Shown piece after piece: positions 11,990 to 22,999 of a stretch of 64,000 nt of DNA; position 1 is the stretch's first letter, and every line of letters begins with the position of its first letter. Under the pieces are notes generated by a model. That model saw only the letters and a list, made by a program, of their open reading frames with translations, did not search any database and had not been told where the DNA came from. The stretch covers positions 19,651,824 through 19,715,823 of the forward strand of contig OZ024733.1 in assembly GCA_964016875.1 (NCBI GenBank), in the 5' to 3' direction. The position numbers were made by a program, and so were the translations under genes. This DNA is from Fallopia convolvulus (taxonomy: Eukaryota; Streptophyta; Magnoliopsida; Caryophyllales; Polygonaceae).

Positions 11990-13105
11990 TAGGGTGCATA
12001 TTTATGTTTGTTTTGCATGAGTTTTAGCTTAGTTTATAGGTTCTAGCATTTTCGGGTAGTTGCGCTTGTTTTGCTCGATTTTGTAGGTTGTTAGGTGATG
12101 GAGCAAGGTGGGACATGATCCGGGATGACTATGGTGATGAATTAGAGGATCAAGGTGGAAATTAGAAGTGTGCAAGTGAAGATATTAAGAGCCAAGGCCA
12201 AAAGGAACAAAGTGAAGACAAGTGTGGTTCAGAAGCTGGAGTGCAGACTTAAGGGTGAACGTGCACGGCCGCGCACCATTAAAGGGAGCCCATTTTAGCT
12301 TTTTCACCGCGGACGAGTTGGGTCGGTTATTTGGGCTTTGAGATGGGATTTTATGATATAATTTCCGACGTGTTTGATGTATTTTTGGGATATTTTGATC
12401 TTAAGTGGTCTTGGGGTATTTAAACCTTGTGTTTGACTTTTATTTAAAACTTTTGTTTTGCAACTTTGGAGACTAGGGTTTTCTAGAGATGTTTCTCAAG
12501 AGCTCTTTGAACCAAATTTGTAAGTTTGCTTTTAATATAATTATGCATTGCTAAATCTTTCTTGTGTTTGGCTAGTTAATTGAATTTGTGATTTGTATGA
12601 GTTGTGAGATTTGATTGATTCCCAATAACCTTGGCTAGGTTGATTTTTGTATGCTTAATTGAATCTAAAATAGAGTTTTGTTAGATAAGCTGCCTAATTG
12701 AATTTGTAGTTATAACTGAATCTTATTAATTACCGGTTGGTGTTAATTGGATCAATAGTAGAACTATAATCAACTTAGGACCGGTTGGACTAGTTGGTTC
12801 AAGAAGAGAATTCAATCACAATTTCACTAGATGATTGGTTGCTCTAGACAATTGTTTCTATTGACACTTGAATCATAAAGTTGTTGTCAAGTTGAATCTA
12901 GGAGATCTCTTAGGTTACTTGGTGATTAGGGTTCTTAGATCCGGTCGGACTATGAACTAAAGCTGAAGTTTGGATTACAAATCCACAATAGATTAGTTAA
13001 GGTGTAAAGGGAATCAAGAGAATCGATGATCAACAAAGCAATATCATAATGGATTTAACTAGTTGAACACGCTTGTCTCATACTATTATAATCATCCTTG
13101 CATTT
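11990..13105 (+). mobile_element. Athila-like LTR, left piece
   Basis: Non-coding block with a GTATTTAAACC TATA-like site (about 12416), a GACTAGGGTTT leader-like phrase (about 12471) and a long T/G-rich U5-like region. The right continuation appears to be 29098-29234, which leads directly into an aspartate-tRNA-type primer site. Joining the two pieces removes a roughly 16-kb insert flanked by CATTT/TATTT. The Athila label is inferred from the primer site and LTR style. Confidence 0.5.
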
Positions 13106-14538
13106 TGTACATCTTTACAACTCTATTAATAATATAGACACATTGGAGATTTTTGAGTTTAATTTCTGATTTGGGCTGAACCCGAGTTATGACGGGTTGC
13201 TTACGTATCTCCTTAAAGAGAATCAAGCCTTACGTAGTTCAAAAGTTTAATTTTTGGTTGGATTTCCATGCATCAGAGAAACAAGCCTATACCCACCTTC
13301 TAGGAAGGGTTGCCTAAGTCCGGTTCAACTATCATTTTCATGACGTGAATAAAATTAAACCCACCTTCTAGGAAGAGTTGTTTAATTTCTCCAGTATTTA
13401 TTTTGGTTCGATTTTTATTTTTAATTTGGGTGTGACTGAATCCGATACCCATTTGGGTTTGATGTCGGATTTCCTACGCAGCCGTTGAGGGGATCAAGTC
13501 TACGTAGTTCTTTAGCTTTGGATTTGAATTTGGGATTTAGCAAATGTACTCGATTGAATTTAATATCGAGTTACCTACATAACCTTTTATAGGCATCGAG
13601 TCCTTACGTAGTTCTAAAAAGAAGAACATATTTTAATTTGAGGTTGTGATTGAACTCGACGAGCATTTGCTTTATATCGAGCTTCATATGTACCCTTTTG
13701 AAAGGGATCAAATCGTCGTAGTTCGGCCAAGAACACATTTTAATTTGAAGTTGTGATTAAACCCGATGGGCATTAGCTATATGTCGAGCTTCCTACGTAC
13801 CTTTTGAAAGGGATCAAATCATACGTAGTTCCGCCAGAACACTTTGAGTGTTGATTTAGGTTTGAGCTTTTTTTAAATTTGGAATTGTGACTGAATTCGA
13901 GACCCGTTTGGATTTAGTGTCGAATTTCCTACGTACCCGTTGAAGGGATCAAGTCTACGTAGTTCTTTCAAAAACAACCACCTTTTATATTTGATGTGAT
14001 TTAATTTGAGAGTTGTGACTGATCTTGGCACATGTTTGATTTTGTACCAAGTTTCCTACGTAGTCTATGGAAGGACATCAAGTCATAACGTAGTTCTTAA
14101 AGAGGTATTTTTAATTTCATAACCCAAATTAGTTATGACTAATGAGATTTTTAGACCAAGCTTTGTGCTTTAAATGATACTAATTTTATATTAGTCATAA
14201 ATAATTTTGAGAATATGGGTTATGCATGCATAATTAATTAATTATGCTTTGAACTTAACTATTTGAATGGTCTTGACCACTTTGGTTTTATGTTGTACAT
14301 AGGTTCAAGCTCATATTTTCTATATTATGACAACAAACAAAAAAAATCAGTAGGCATATATTTATGGAGTACGACTCTCATATACGTACTATATATATAG
14401 TACGCATTATATACACCTCTTTTATGTGAATTTACTCTTGAACAAGAATTTGGTGATATGTCTATTGCATTTTTTAACAGTAGCTACTTTTGTTTTTCTT
14501 TCACTCATATTTATTTGAATATTAAATATGAGCCAACT
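13106..14538 (-). repeat. LTR-derived direct repeat, left copy
   Basis: Aligns by eye with 26127-27546 along its whole length with scattered substitutions and a few short indels, for example 13 extra bases at about 14400. It contains seven tandem modules with a CTACGTA...TACGTAG dyad and two CCCACCTTCTAGGAAGGG segments. A perfect 18-bp palindrome, GTACTATATATATAGTAC, sits at about 14386. Confidence 0.85.
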
Positions 14539-14578
14539 TGATGTGATCAAGCCCACCTGAACCCACCTTCCCTGCTAC

Positions 14579-15226
14579 CTATTTATTACTTTCATATAAT
14601 AATAAAAATCTAGAATATTTACAATAAATAAATATATCACACACAATTATTAGAGACTTGGAGGCAAACAAAATTGAACACGAGCTTCGAGAGTGATGAC
14701 ACAAGCTTGAAGAGGAATCTTGATTGAACTCGGGGTGGATCACATCATCCTCTCCTCCTTTAAAATGATTCGTCCTCGAATCCATTTGATCGGGTTCCCT
14801 AAAGTAGTTCTCCAACAAAAAGGATGTGGTAGTCTCTTCTTCTTGAAGTAGAAATGGCAGGCATGAAGAAACCTTAGGTGTTGCATCTATCCATGGAGTA
14901 CCCAAAGAATTTAGTGAACTACGCACAATGGTGGGTCGATGCTTGGTTCTTATAGATGAAGGTGATGGTTCTACAACTTTCTCTACTTCATGTATGTCCT
15001 CGAATTCAAAATACTCATCCTCACACGTAAGTAGAGTAAGAGTAGGATCATGTTGTGGATCTTGGTGCATGACGGCCACTTCAATTGACACGACCTCACC
15101 TTCTTGCAAATGTTCATCCCAAAGGGGCGGTTCTTCAAAATAGGGGCACTCCTCTTGTAGTATCTGCATCATTTCCATGAGACACTTGATAGTGATAAGT
15201 TGATCCAATCTTTGGAAGGAAATCAT
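14579..15226 (-). pseudogene. gypsy internal ORF, leader fused to pol-tail motif
   Basis: 215 codons beginning 80 bases after the primer site. The first two thirds are acidic and match nothing I recognise. Near residue 150 it has a DSRTNHFKGGEDD segment closely resembling the SRTNPFQGEEDD segment in the pol tail at 15702-16544. This looks like a deletion derivative in which a start region is joined to a pol end. The last 40 residues are Ser/Cys-rich and then hydrophobic, and run out in AT-rich sequence. Confidence 0.5.
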
Positions 15227-15306
15227 TCTTTTCTTTTCTTTTCTTTTTGCTTGCCACTTCTAATAAGACAAGATTTTAACCAAATTTCGAGTGTTTACCT
15301 TGCGTA

Positions 15307-15318
15307 GCTCTGATACCA
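15307..15318 (-). other. Primer binding site, initiator tRNA-Met type
   Basis: The minus strand reads TGGTATCAGAGC, complementary over 12 bases to the 3' end of plant initiator tRNA-Met. It lies two bases after the CCATCA end of the adjacent LTR. It primes minus-strand DNA synthesis in the intact element. Confidence 0.85.
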
Positions 15319-15320
15319 CT

Positions 15321-15761
15321 TGATGGCCGGATTGTTGGAGAAGATGATGATGCAAAGAGATCACCAAGAGAACTCAGAAACTCTTCACTTGGATCGTGGA
15401 TCTATGGATGGATGACGAAGGATATGGATGCTCGATCTTGGATATGACGCACCAAGAGACGAACAAACTAGATTGCAAGAACGTCGGATATGACTCACCA
15501 ACGCTCTAACAAGAGGTTGAACGAAAAATAAAACAAAGAACTTAGATTGAAAACAAGTAAGAAAACAAGAAAGTTGTGTCGTTCAAGTCTACCAAAGGAA
15601 GAAGACAAGGCCGGCCATATAACCTAACATCCACGCCTCACAAAACCAGCCCCTTCACTTAAAGAAAATTACAAAAACAACCCATAAAAATCGAGAACAC
15701 ACTAATTGTCCTTATCCGTCAAATGGTCACTTGTCGAACCATGATATAAAATGAGACTCCA
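15321..15761 (-). repeat. Gypsy LTR (minus)
   Basis: The minus strand runs from about TGGAGTC, after a GAAGAAGGG purine stretch that may be the polypurine tract, to CCATCA next to the primer site. The primer-site edge is firm; the far edge is approximate because the pol frame continues to 15702. No second copy of this LTR is visible in the window. Confidence 0.55.
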
Positions 15762-18690
15762 CCCTTCTTCTTTGTAACCCTCCGAAAACCTATGACCCAT
15801 GAGCTCCTCTTGAATTTGACAAAGAATTGCTTTAGCTCGGGATCGCATGATACGCCCAAGATAGGGCATGGCTCCTTGACTCGGCTTCCTAGCACATCTA
15901 ACTCCAGCCTTAGTTGCTTGTCCAAATGTAGACTTCCCTTGATCATGCACCATGGGCTTGTCTTTAGATCTATAATCCTCACTTGAGTCATAAGACAAAG
16001 CGCCATCAGAAGTGCCCGAAGATTTGGTACCATCCTTCAAAAACCAAGGCGCGCCAAGGTCGGAATCCAGCGTAGTGCAAGGCGCGCCACTAAACGCTTG
16101 TAAGGGCGTGCCAAGGGCAGGCCGCGGCTCCGGTTGCACCGAGTGCAAAGGCGCATCCGAGTGTGCCAGCGCGTGCTCGGGCTCGGTTGTTGGTTCGGTT
16201 GCCGATGGACTCACATCATCCTCCTCCCCTTGAAAAGGGTTCGTCCTCGAACCTGGATCCTTCTCAAACTCAACATCATCATTAGAAAAATAAGGAACAA
16301 GATCGGAAACGTTGAATACCTCATGGACACCATAATTTGGAGGAAGATCAAGCTTGTAAGCATTGTCGTTGATGCGCTCCAAAACCTGAAATGGTCCATC
16401 TCCACACGGCTTAAGCTTAGAATTCCGAAGAGTGGGAAACCTCTCCTTTCTCAAATGGACCCAAACAAGGTCGTCGGGTTGAAAAATCAGCTCTTTGCGC
16501 CCTCTGTCAGCTTGGCGCTTGTATTGCAATGTTCGCCTCTCCAATTGATGGCGAGTATCATCATGAATCTACTTAATATACTCAGCTCGGTCATGCCCTT
16601 CACGACTCTCACGATCGGTAATGGCATAAGGCGCTAAATAAAGTGGTGTAACGGGATTGCGCCCATACACCACCTCAAAAGGCGTCTTCATTGTAGCGGA
16701 ATGAACGGACATGTTGTAAGTAAATTCAATAAAAGGAAGACACTCTTCCCACCTGCGCAAGTTAGTTTTCAAAATAGAACGCAACAAGGCACCAAGAGTA
16801 CGATTAACAACCTCGGTTTGCCCATCCGTTTGCGGGTGGCAAGTAGTAGAAAATAAGAGCTTAGTTCCTAACTTGGACCAAAGCGTCTTCCAAAAGAAAC
16901 TCAAAAATTTGACATCGCGGTCAGAAACAATGGACTTAGGGACACCATGCAACCGAACAATATTATCAAAGAACAAAGTAGCAACATTAGTAGCATCGTC
17001 GTTTTATGGCAAGCAACAAAATGCGCCATCTTAGAAAATTGGTCAACCACCACAAAGATGGAGTCCCTACCCCTTTTAGTCCTAGGCAACCCCAATACAA
17101 AATCCATAGAGATATCCTCCCATGGTGCGCAAGGAATAGGCAAAGGGGTATACAAACCGTGAGGGTGCACCTTAGACTTTGCAAGTAAACATACAACACA
17201 TGAAGCACAAAATTTCTCTACCGACCTAAGCATCTGAGGTCAATAAAAATGCTCCCTAAGCATATGCAAAGTCTTCATAACACCAAAGTGTCCCATGAGG
17301 CCGCCTCCATGGGCCTCTTGTACTAGCAAACGCTTAACTGAACCACTAGGCACACACAGTCGAGTTCCCTTAAAAAGAAAACCCTCATGCAAATAGAATT
17401 GATCCCGACTTCCCCTCTTCAAACAAGCATGAAATATTTCACCAAATTCAGCATCATGAGCATATAACTCCTTCATAAAAGAAAAACCAAGCAAACGAGA
17501 ATCAAGTAAAGATAAAAGAGTATACCTCCGTGACAATGCGTCGACGACGATGTTGTCCTTGCCTTTCTTGTGCTTGATGACATAGGGAAAGGATTCGATG
17601 AACTCCACCCATTTAGCATGCCTTCGTTTCAGTTTTGCTTGCCCTCTCAAGTACTTCAACGCCTCGTGATCAGAATGGATGACAAACTCCCGAGGCAAGA
17701 GATAATGCTCCCACGCTCGTATAACTCGAACAAGAGCAAGTAGCTCTTTGTCATACGTGGGGTACTTGAGCTCGGCTCCCCCTAACTTCTCACTATAGTA
17801 AGCAATAGGCCTTCCTTCTTGCATAATTACCCCGCCGAGCCTGATTCCCGATGCATCACACTCTATCTCAAACATCTTGCCAAAATCGGGAAGGGCCAAC
17901 AACGACGCTTGTGTCAAATTAGTCTTAAGGAATGCAAAGGCCTCTTCTTGCGCCTCTCCCCAAGTAAATGGAACGTTCTTCTTAGTAAGGAATGTTAAGG
18001 GCGCAACCAAGGTGCTAAAATCTCGGACAAACCGGCGGTAGAATCTGGCTAACCCAAGGAAGCTCCGGACTTGTGTCATGGTTATCGGCGTTGGCCATTC
18101 TTGAATCGCCTTCACCTTCTCTTCATCCACTTGTAGTCCATTCCTACTCACAACAAAACCAAGAAATACCATGTGATCCGAGCAAAAGTGGCACTTCTTG
18201 AAGTTAGCAAATAGGCGCTCCCTTTTCAAGGCGTCAAGTACTAGCCTAAGGTGCTCGACATGGGATGGTAAATCATGGCTATAAATTAAAATATCATCAA
18301 AGTACACAACCACAAGCTTACCAATAAAAGGACGGGGGACGTGGTTCATCAAGCGCATGAAAGTGCTAGGAGCGTTGGTCAATCCGAAGGGCATGACCAA
18401 CCACTCGTAGAGGCCCTGCTTGGTTTTGAACGCCGTCTTCCATTCATCTCCCTCCTTCATTCTTATTTGATGATATCCGCTTTTAAGATCAATTTTGGAG
18501 AAGAGACTCGCCCCATGAAGCTCATCAAGCATGTTCTCAAGCCTCGAAATCGGATGGCGATACTTGATGGTAATGTTGTTGATCGCCCGACAATCAACAC
18601 ACATCCTCCATGTGTCATCCTTCTTAGGCACAAGAATGACGGGAACAACACACGGGCTGAGGCTCTCCTGAACCCACCTTCCTGGCCTAC
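15702..18690 (-). pseudogene. Ty3/gypsy pol: RT, RNase H, integrase (broken)
   Basis: Homology begins at about 18690 (RWVQESLSPC) inside RT. The frame upstream to 18799 is unrelated sequence. RT shows VVYFDDIL (about 18300), followed by RNase H with ECDASG and HSDHEALKYL (about 17870-17650). Integrase shows its His/Cys zinc site, a DFVLGLP aspartate, a VSDRD aspartate and a QTDGQTE glutamate. The C-terminal GPF-type domain and an SRTNPFQ tail end at 15702. Breaks: a TGA at 17240-17242 where the family has Trp, a one-base loss near 17003, and a TAG at 16569-16571. Gag and protease are missing. This is a dead copy; the stops are compatible with C-to-T decay of methylated DNA. Confidence 0.9.
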
Positions 18691-18839
18691 CTCGAGTCGG
18701 CGTTCTGACCAGTGGGCCAGCCTCCAGCCTGCCTCCACGTCGGCGATCCGACTGGTGGCGCTCAATCACAAGCCATGGGATGCAACCCATGCACCCCAAC
18801 CTGCAGGAGGTTACACACCTTTTATCCTACAGGATGTTG

Positions 18840-18918
18840 GAGGTGGGATTTCAACCCAAGACCTCCCTTTTATCAAGGTGGGATTACCACACTTGATAAC
18901 CAACTCCACTGCAGTAGG
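18840..18918 (-). repeat. Possible tRNA-like (SINE-type) segment
   Basis: The minus strand has a GGTTGAAATCCC B-box-like motif (about 18843-18854) preceded by a TGGTTATCAAGTGTGG stretch that could be an A-box remnant. This suggests a SINE or tRNA-derived head. Weak: no poly-A or TSD is identified. Confidence 0.35.
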
Positions 18919-18957
18919 GTTGGTTATCAAGTGTGGTAATCCCACCTTGATAAAAGG
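18866..18957. repeat. Perfect 39-bp inverted repeat
   Basis: Arms 18866-18904 and 18919-18957 are exact reverse complements with a 14-base loop that itself contains CACTGCAGTA. A very stable stem-loop or cruciform, directly beside the truncated pol edge and 13 bases before the larger hairpin at 18971. Confidence 0.92.
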
Positions 18958-18970
18958 TTGAAGGTGTTCC

Positions 18971-19444
18971 CACAAAGAGAGTACGTAGGCAGTCTAGCCA
19001 TTTCACATGCTAGATGTAGCTACAAAAAAAATCTTCATCTTTTCTTTAAGAGAAATTAAGAAGATCAAATCTTCTTCTCTTATACTCATTCATCGTCTTG
19101 GCTATATCAATAGTCAAATATGGTCCAAGATCATAAAAAATGAGAAGGAAAAATGCATCTATTAAAGATGTAGAGTTAAAGAAAATGGGTTCATACTCAA
19201 GCTTTAAGAAAATGGGTTCATAAAGATGTAGAGTTTAACTCTACATCTTTAATAGATGCATTTTTTCCTTCTCATTTTTTATGATCTTGGACCATATTTG
19301 ACTATTGATAGAGCCAAGACGATGAATGAGTATAAGAGAAGAAGATTTGATCTTCTTAATTTCTCTTAAAGAAAACATGATGATTTTTTTTGTAGCTACA
19401 TCTAGCATGTGAAATGGCTAGACTGCCTACATACTCTCTTTGTG
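18971..19444. repeat. Long hairpin, ~210-bp arms
   Basis: Left arm 18971-19180 and right arm 19234-19444 are reverse complements with a few scattered differences. The 53-base loop contains two copies of GAAAATGGGTTCAT. The outer ends carry the TACGTAGGCAGTC phrase of the CTACGTA module family, so the palindrome arose from a duplicated, inverted segment of that family. Confidence 0.88.
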
Positions 19445-19890
19445 AGAGATCATGTGATGTTTTTATTATTTGTGGCTGCGCCTAGTATGTATACTAGACT
19501 GCCTACGTACCCTCTTTGTGAAGGATCAAGCCGTTCGTAGTTCTTTTTGAACCAATTTCGTTTTAGTTTTGTTTTTTTACATGCGTCAGAGGACGTGATT
19601 TAAACCCACCTTCTAGGAAGGGTGGCCCAAATTTCAATCCAATTATCATGTGCATGTCTATTTTACCTTTTTGTACGCATCACCAAGATAATTGGAACCC
19701 ACCTTCTAGGAAGGGTTGCCCCAATCATTTCGACTATCATTTGCGCATAGGTTTTGATTTTTTTTAATTTTGATTTAAGGTTTGCGGCTGAATTCGAGAC
19801 TCATTTGAGTTTGATATCGAATTTCATACGTACCCTTATTGGGATCAAGTCTTGACGTAGTTCTTGGAGACCATCAAGCTCTTTGTTTGG
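19445..19890 (-). repeat. Diverged CTACGTA-module block
   Basis: Same order of elements as 26206-26545: GCCTACGTACC...CGTAGTTC, two CCCACCTTCTAGGAAGGGT segments (about 19609 and 19699), then a TGAATTCGAGACTC phrase and a TACGTACCC...CGTAGTTC pair. A third, more diverged copy in the same orientation as 13106-14538. No gene. Confidence 0.75.
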
Positions 19891-22800
19891 TGTAATGATT
19901 TGAACCATGATGATGAATTTTGGTGGATCTTCGTGGTTTACTTGTTGGGGTTTATCACCATTCAGAGCTCTTTTGTTGAGCTCATAATTTTTTAAAACCT
20001 TCCTCAATTGGAGATGTTGTATGCTTCATCTTGAGCATCATTTGATCTTTGGATGAAGAATTTTGATTGATTCTTCTTCTTCTTTTTTTTGACCTTCCAA
20101 TTCTTGGTCATTTTGATTTGACTTCTCATGTTCTTAGGATTATCAACCTTCTCAAGCCTTTCAAACATAGATGGTCGAGAAAATCTATTTTTTTGTTGTT
20201 ATATCGAGCCTTTGAAAGACTGATAATCGAGGGTTGTTTTCTTTTTCTCTAAAATCATCTCATCCATTGTTGGCTCTATAACCTTTGTTGTCAAAATTTC
20301 CCCTTTGTGAGGAACTTGCAAGTTGTTGAGAACATCTTTATTGAAATGCTCATCTTGAGATTTACCTTTAGTAAAGGGTTTTGATCTTTGCATCATTACT
20401 TGATGCTTCTTTAGTGATCTTGTTGAGGTAGATAAGGTATAAGGATGAGAGGGTTAACCTCGTTATACCATCCTTTTGCTTTCATTTTTACCTTCTCCAA
20501 AGATTTTGTGAATGACCAATGTTTCCCTTGGGATATATTCATCAATCTCTTCAACATAAGAAATCACACAACATTGAGCAACTTTTTCACCCTTTATCAA
20601 ATCATCATCATGATTTAGGAGTCATCTTTGAGAAAGTCTTTGGGGAAGAAGTCCTTTAGGGTGAAAGTGACTCTTTGTGGTTGAATATATTTTTCCTCGG
20701 AGTTTGTTGCATATTCCTTTTCTTTCTCACCCCTCTTATTTTTCTTCTTGTTTTTATTGCCCTTCTTTTTGCTAAGCTTTTTCTCATTAGTCTTGAACCT
20801 TGAAGGAGAAGCACTTCTAGGACAATCTTTTTCTTGGGCATTGCTCCGTTTGGAGATGTTTCCCACCTAATTTTTCTTCTCGTCACTATAAAGGAATATA
20901 TGATTTCCTATATAAGGTAGTGAGATAGTTTGGATGCCCTTATTTTCAAAAACCTTTGATGACGTATTGGATGCCACCATGGCTTTAGGGATATGTAGGG
21001 GTAATGGTAGCACTTTAACAAATTTTGTTGTTGAGATCATGTTTGATGAAGCATATAAACCTTTTGAGTTTGCCCCCTCAATCTCAATCTCCCCCTTTTT
21101 TTGATCATTCCTTCTATTACATCTTTTAAGACATAATAATCATGGATTGTATGACGAAGGAGATGATGATATGGACAATACTTGGGATCACTTGTCATGG
21201 TTATTTCATTAGGCCTTTTTGGCTATGGAAGCACCAAAGCTTTAGCGGCCATGAGCTTATCAAATATCCTTTGAAAATCATACTCATCAAAGGGAGACTC
21301 CTTTTGTTTTCTTTCTTGAAGAGTGAGTCTTTTAGTAGGCTTGTTGGCTTTACTCTTATTTTGGGTTTTAGAATTACCCTTATTATTAGAGAATTGACCA
21401 TTTGTTTCGACGGAGGTCACCATAGACTCATCTTTATTTTGTGACTTTTTCCCATCGTTTGTTTGAGGTTGAATAACCCCTATTTCACGTCGAGCGCGTT
21501 GACATTCGACATTACAAGCCTTGTAAGCATCAAATGACACTGGTTTGGCACTCCCCACATGCAAGGCTAGTTTTGGGTGCTAATTACCGGTGCACATTTG
21601 AACAGGAGTCAACTCATTCAAGCCTTAGACTTCTCCATATCGCTATAAAGTCATCTACGAGCTCATAGACCTTTGGTGAGTGTTTACAAGGTCTATAATG
21701 GAAAACTTTGCCCTAGTGCTCACTAATTGTGTAAGGAATACCCTTTTTCAATTCATCCCACGTTTCGATCGACCCTGGTTGAATTTGGGTATACCAAGTA
21801 AACTTCGATCCTTTTAGTGATTGAACGAACTGCCTTATGAGCATCACTCAAAGTAGTTTCTCCTTACGCAGAGTAAAAGTGAGCAAGGTGCTCATGTGGT
21901 GAACCTTGAATGCCATCAAACTTGTCAAAGAAGGGCCTTTGATATCCTGTAGGGAAGGGCACAACATCTAAGTGCATGGGATATGGTTTCTTATAGCCCA
22001 TCATGGGTTGGTTTTGAGAAACATGCAATTCTTTCATCCCTTGTGCAATCATCTCCTTAATTTCTTGGGGAGACATGCTTATTGCGCCAATTTGGCCCGA
22101 GGTACCACTTTGGCCCTTGTTATTTTTTTTTCTAACTTGTTTTTGCCTACTCTCTTTATGTTGGCTAACAACTTGACTTGAGAGAGTGACAATTTCATTA
22201 TCTTTTTCAGCCAACCTCTTTTGCATTTCTTCAAGTTGTTCTTCGATGCTAGAAGTAGTCGTCATCATGACTGACATGTTTTCTACCCCATTGTGTAAAG
22301 AGGCAATGACTTGGTTAAAATATGGAAAGTCATCCTCCTTGAAAGGTGAAGTTGTATCTCCATACAATGGAGTGTCACCTTGAGGAATCTGGACATTTTT
22401 ACTAGCTTGTTGCATTTATTGGCTCTTCTTAGGAGGAGACATTTTATATATCTTCAACTTTGAAGCATTGTATTAAACTTCACCTTACCCATTTCTAAGT
22501 AAGAGTCCATTTTGACTTTCTCCACGCGGTCAAGGTTAATCAGGATTGATCCTATAAGGATTTTCCTTGAAGTGCTGAAATGAGGATTGACAAGTGGTCT
22601 TGTTGATGTCACAAAGCCCTGGGTCGTTTCTCCTAAGGTAGCTTTGGATAACTCAAGAGTTGAAGAAGACTTTAGCTTTGTAAGTTGGCCCTCCTTTTGG
22701 TTCTTTGACCCATTCATGTGACCCCTCTTTCTTCGGGACCGCACAACCTTGTTTATAAGGGAGATTTGAGGCGATGCTTGATGGGATCCAACATTGGCCT

Positions 22801-22980
22801 TGATGACCTGAATAGTTGGTCCATGGAAGCTTCCCCATACATCTTTGGCATCCATTTGGAGAATGCCCCTCTCCTAAACGTTGGGAAGGTCCATATTTGT
22901 TGTCAAGGGAAATTTAGTTGATGTTTCTTAAGAAATTTGTGATTCATGACATGAGTGTCATCACCATTTAATGGGTATCC
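19891..22980 (-). pseudogene. Gag-like region, copy A (degenerate)
   Basis: Minus-strand fragments in several frames. 22900-22454: segment with KWMP and a Lys-rich tail. 22415-21864: 183 codons, a coiled-coil-like EEQLEEMQKRL stretch, then YPMHLDVVPFPTGYQRP...EHLAHFYSA, a gypsy gag signature. 21564-21223: KRLTLQERKQ...FDEYDFQRIFDKLMA, the gag C-terminal type. 20886-20615: a Lys-rich frame, perhaps protease-linker debris. Stops and shifts separate the pieces. In an intact element, Gag packages the RNA. No protease, RT or integrase follows, so the element was non-autonomous. Confidence 0.65.
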
Positions 22981-22999
22981 ACATAAATGTCAACCCATG

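Larger units (their letters stand above)
14555..18690 (-). mobile_element. Truncated Ty3/gypsy element with internal LTR
   Basis: Minus-strand order: RT, RNase H, integrase and pol tail (18690 to 15702), an LTR (about 15761 to 15321), an initiator-Met primer site (15318 to 15307), then a further ORF (15226 to 14579). The LTR therefore has element interior on both sides, as in a tandem or recombined copy. Both outer edges share the phrase CCTGAACCCACCTTCC (about 14557 and 18669). Gag, protease and the first part of RT are absent. The SRTNPFQ and MRSRAK tail motifs resemble chromoviruses such as CRM; that subclade is a guess. Confidence 0.7.

Noticed and set aside
13190..14110. CRISPR-like spacing of repeated motifs
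   Set aside because: Units are diverged LTR modules of unequal length in a plant genome; there are no identical repeats with unique spacers and no cas genes.
16134..16637. 167-codon + strand ORF
   Set aside because: Antisense shadow of the gypsy integrase C-terminal region.
18341..18961. 206-codon + strand ORF
   Set aside because: Antisense to the gypsy RT and the hairpin region; no domain.
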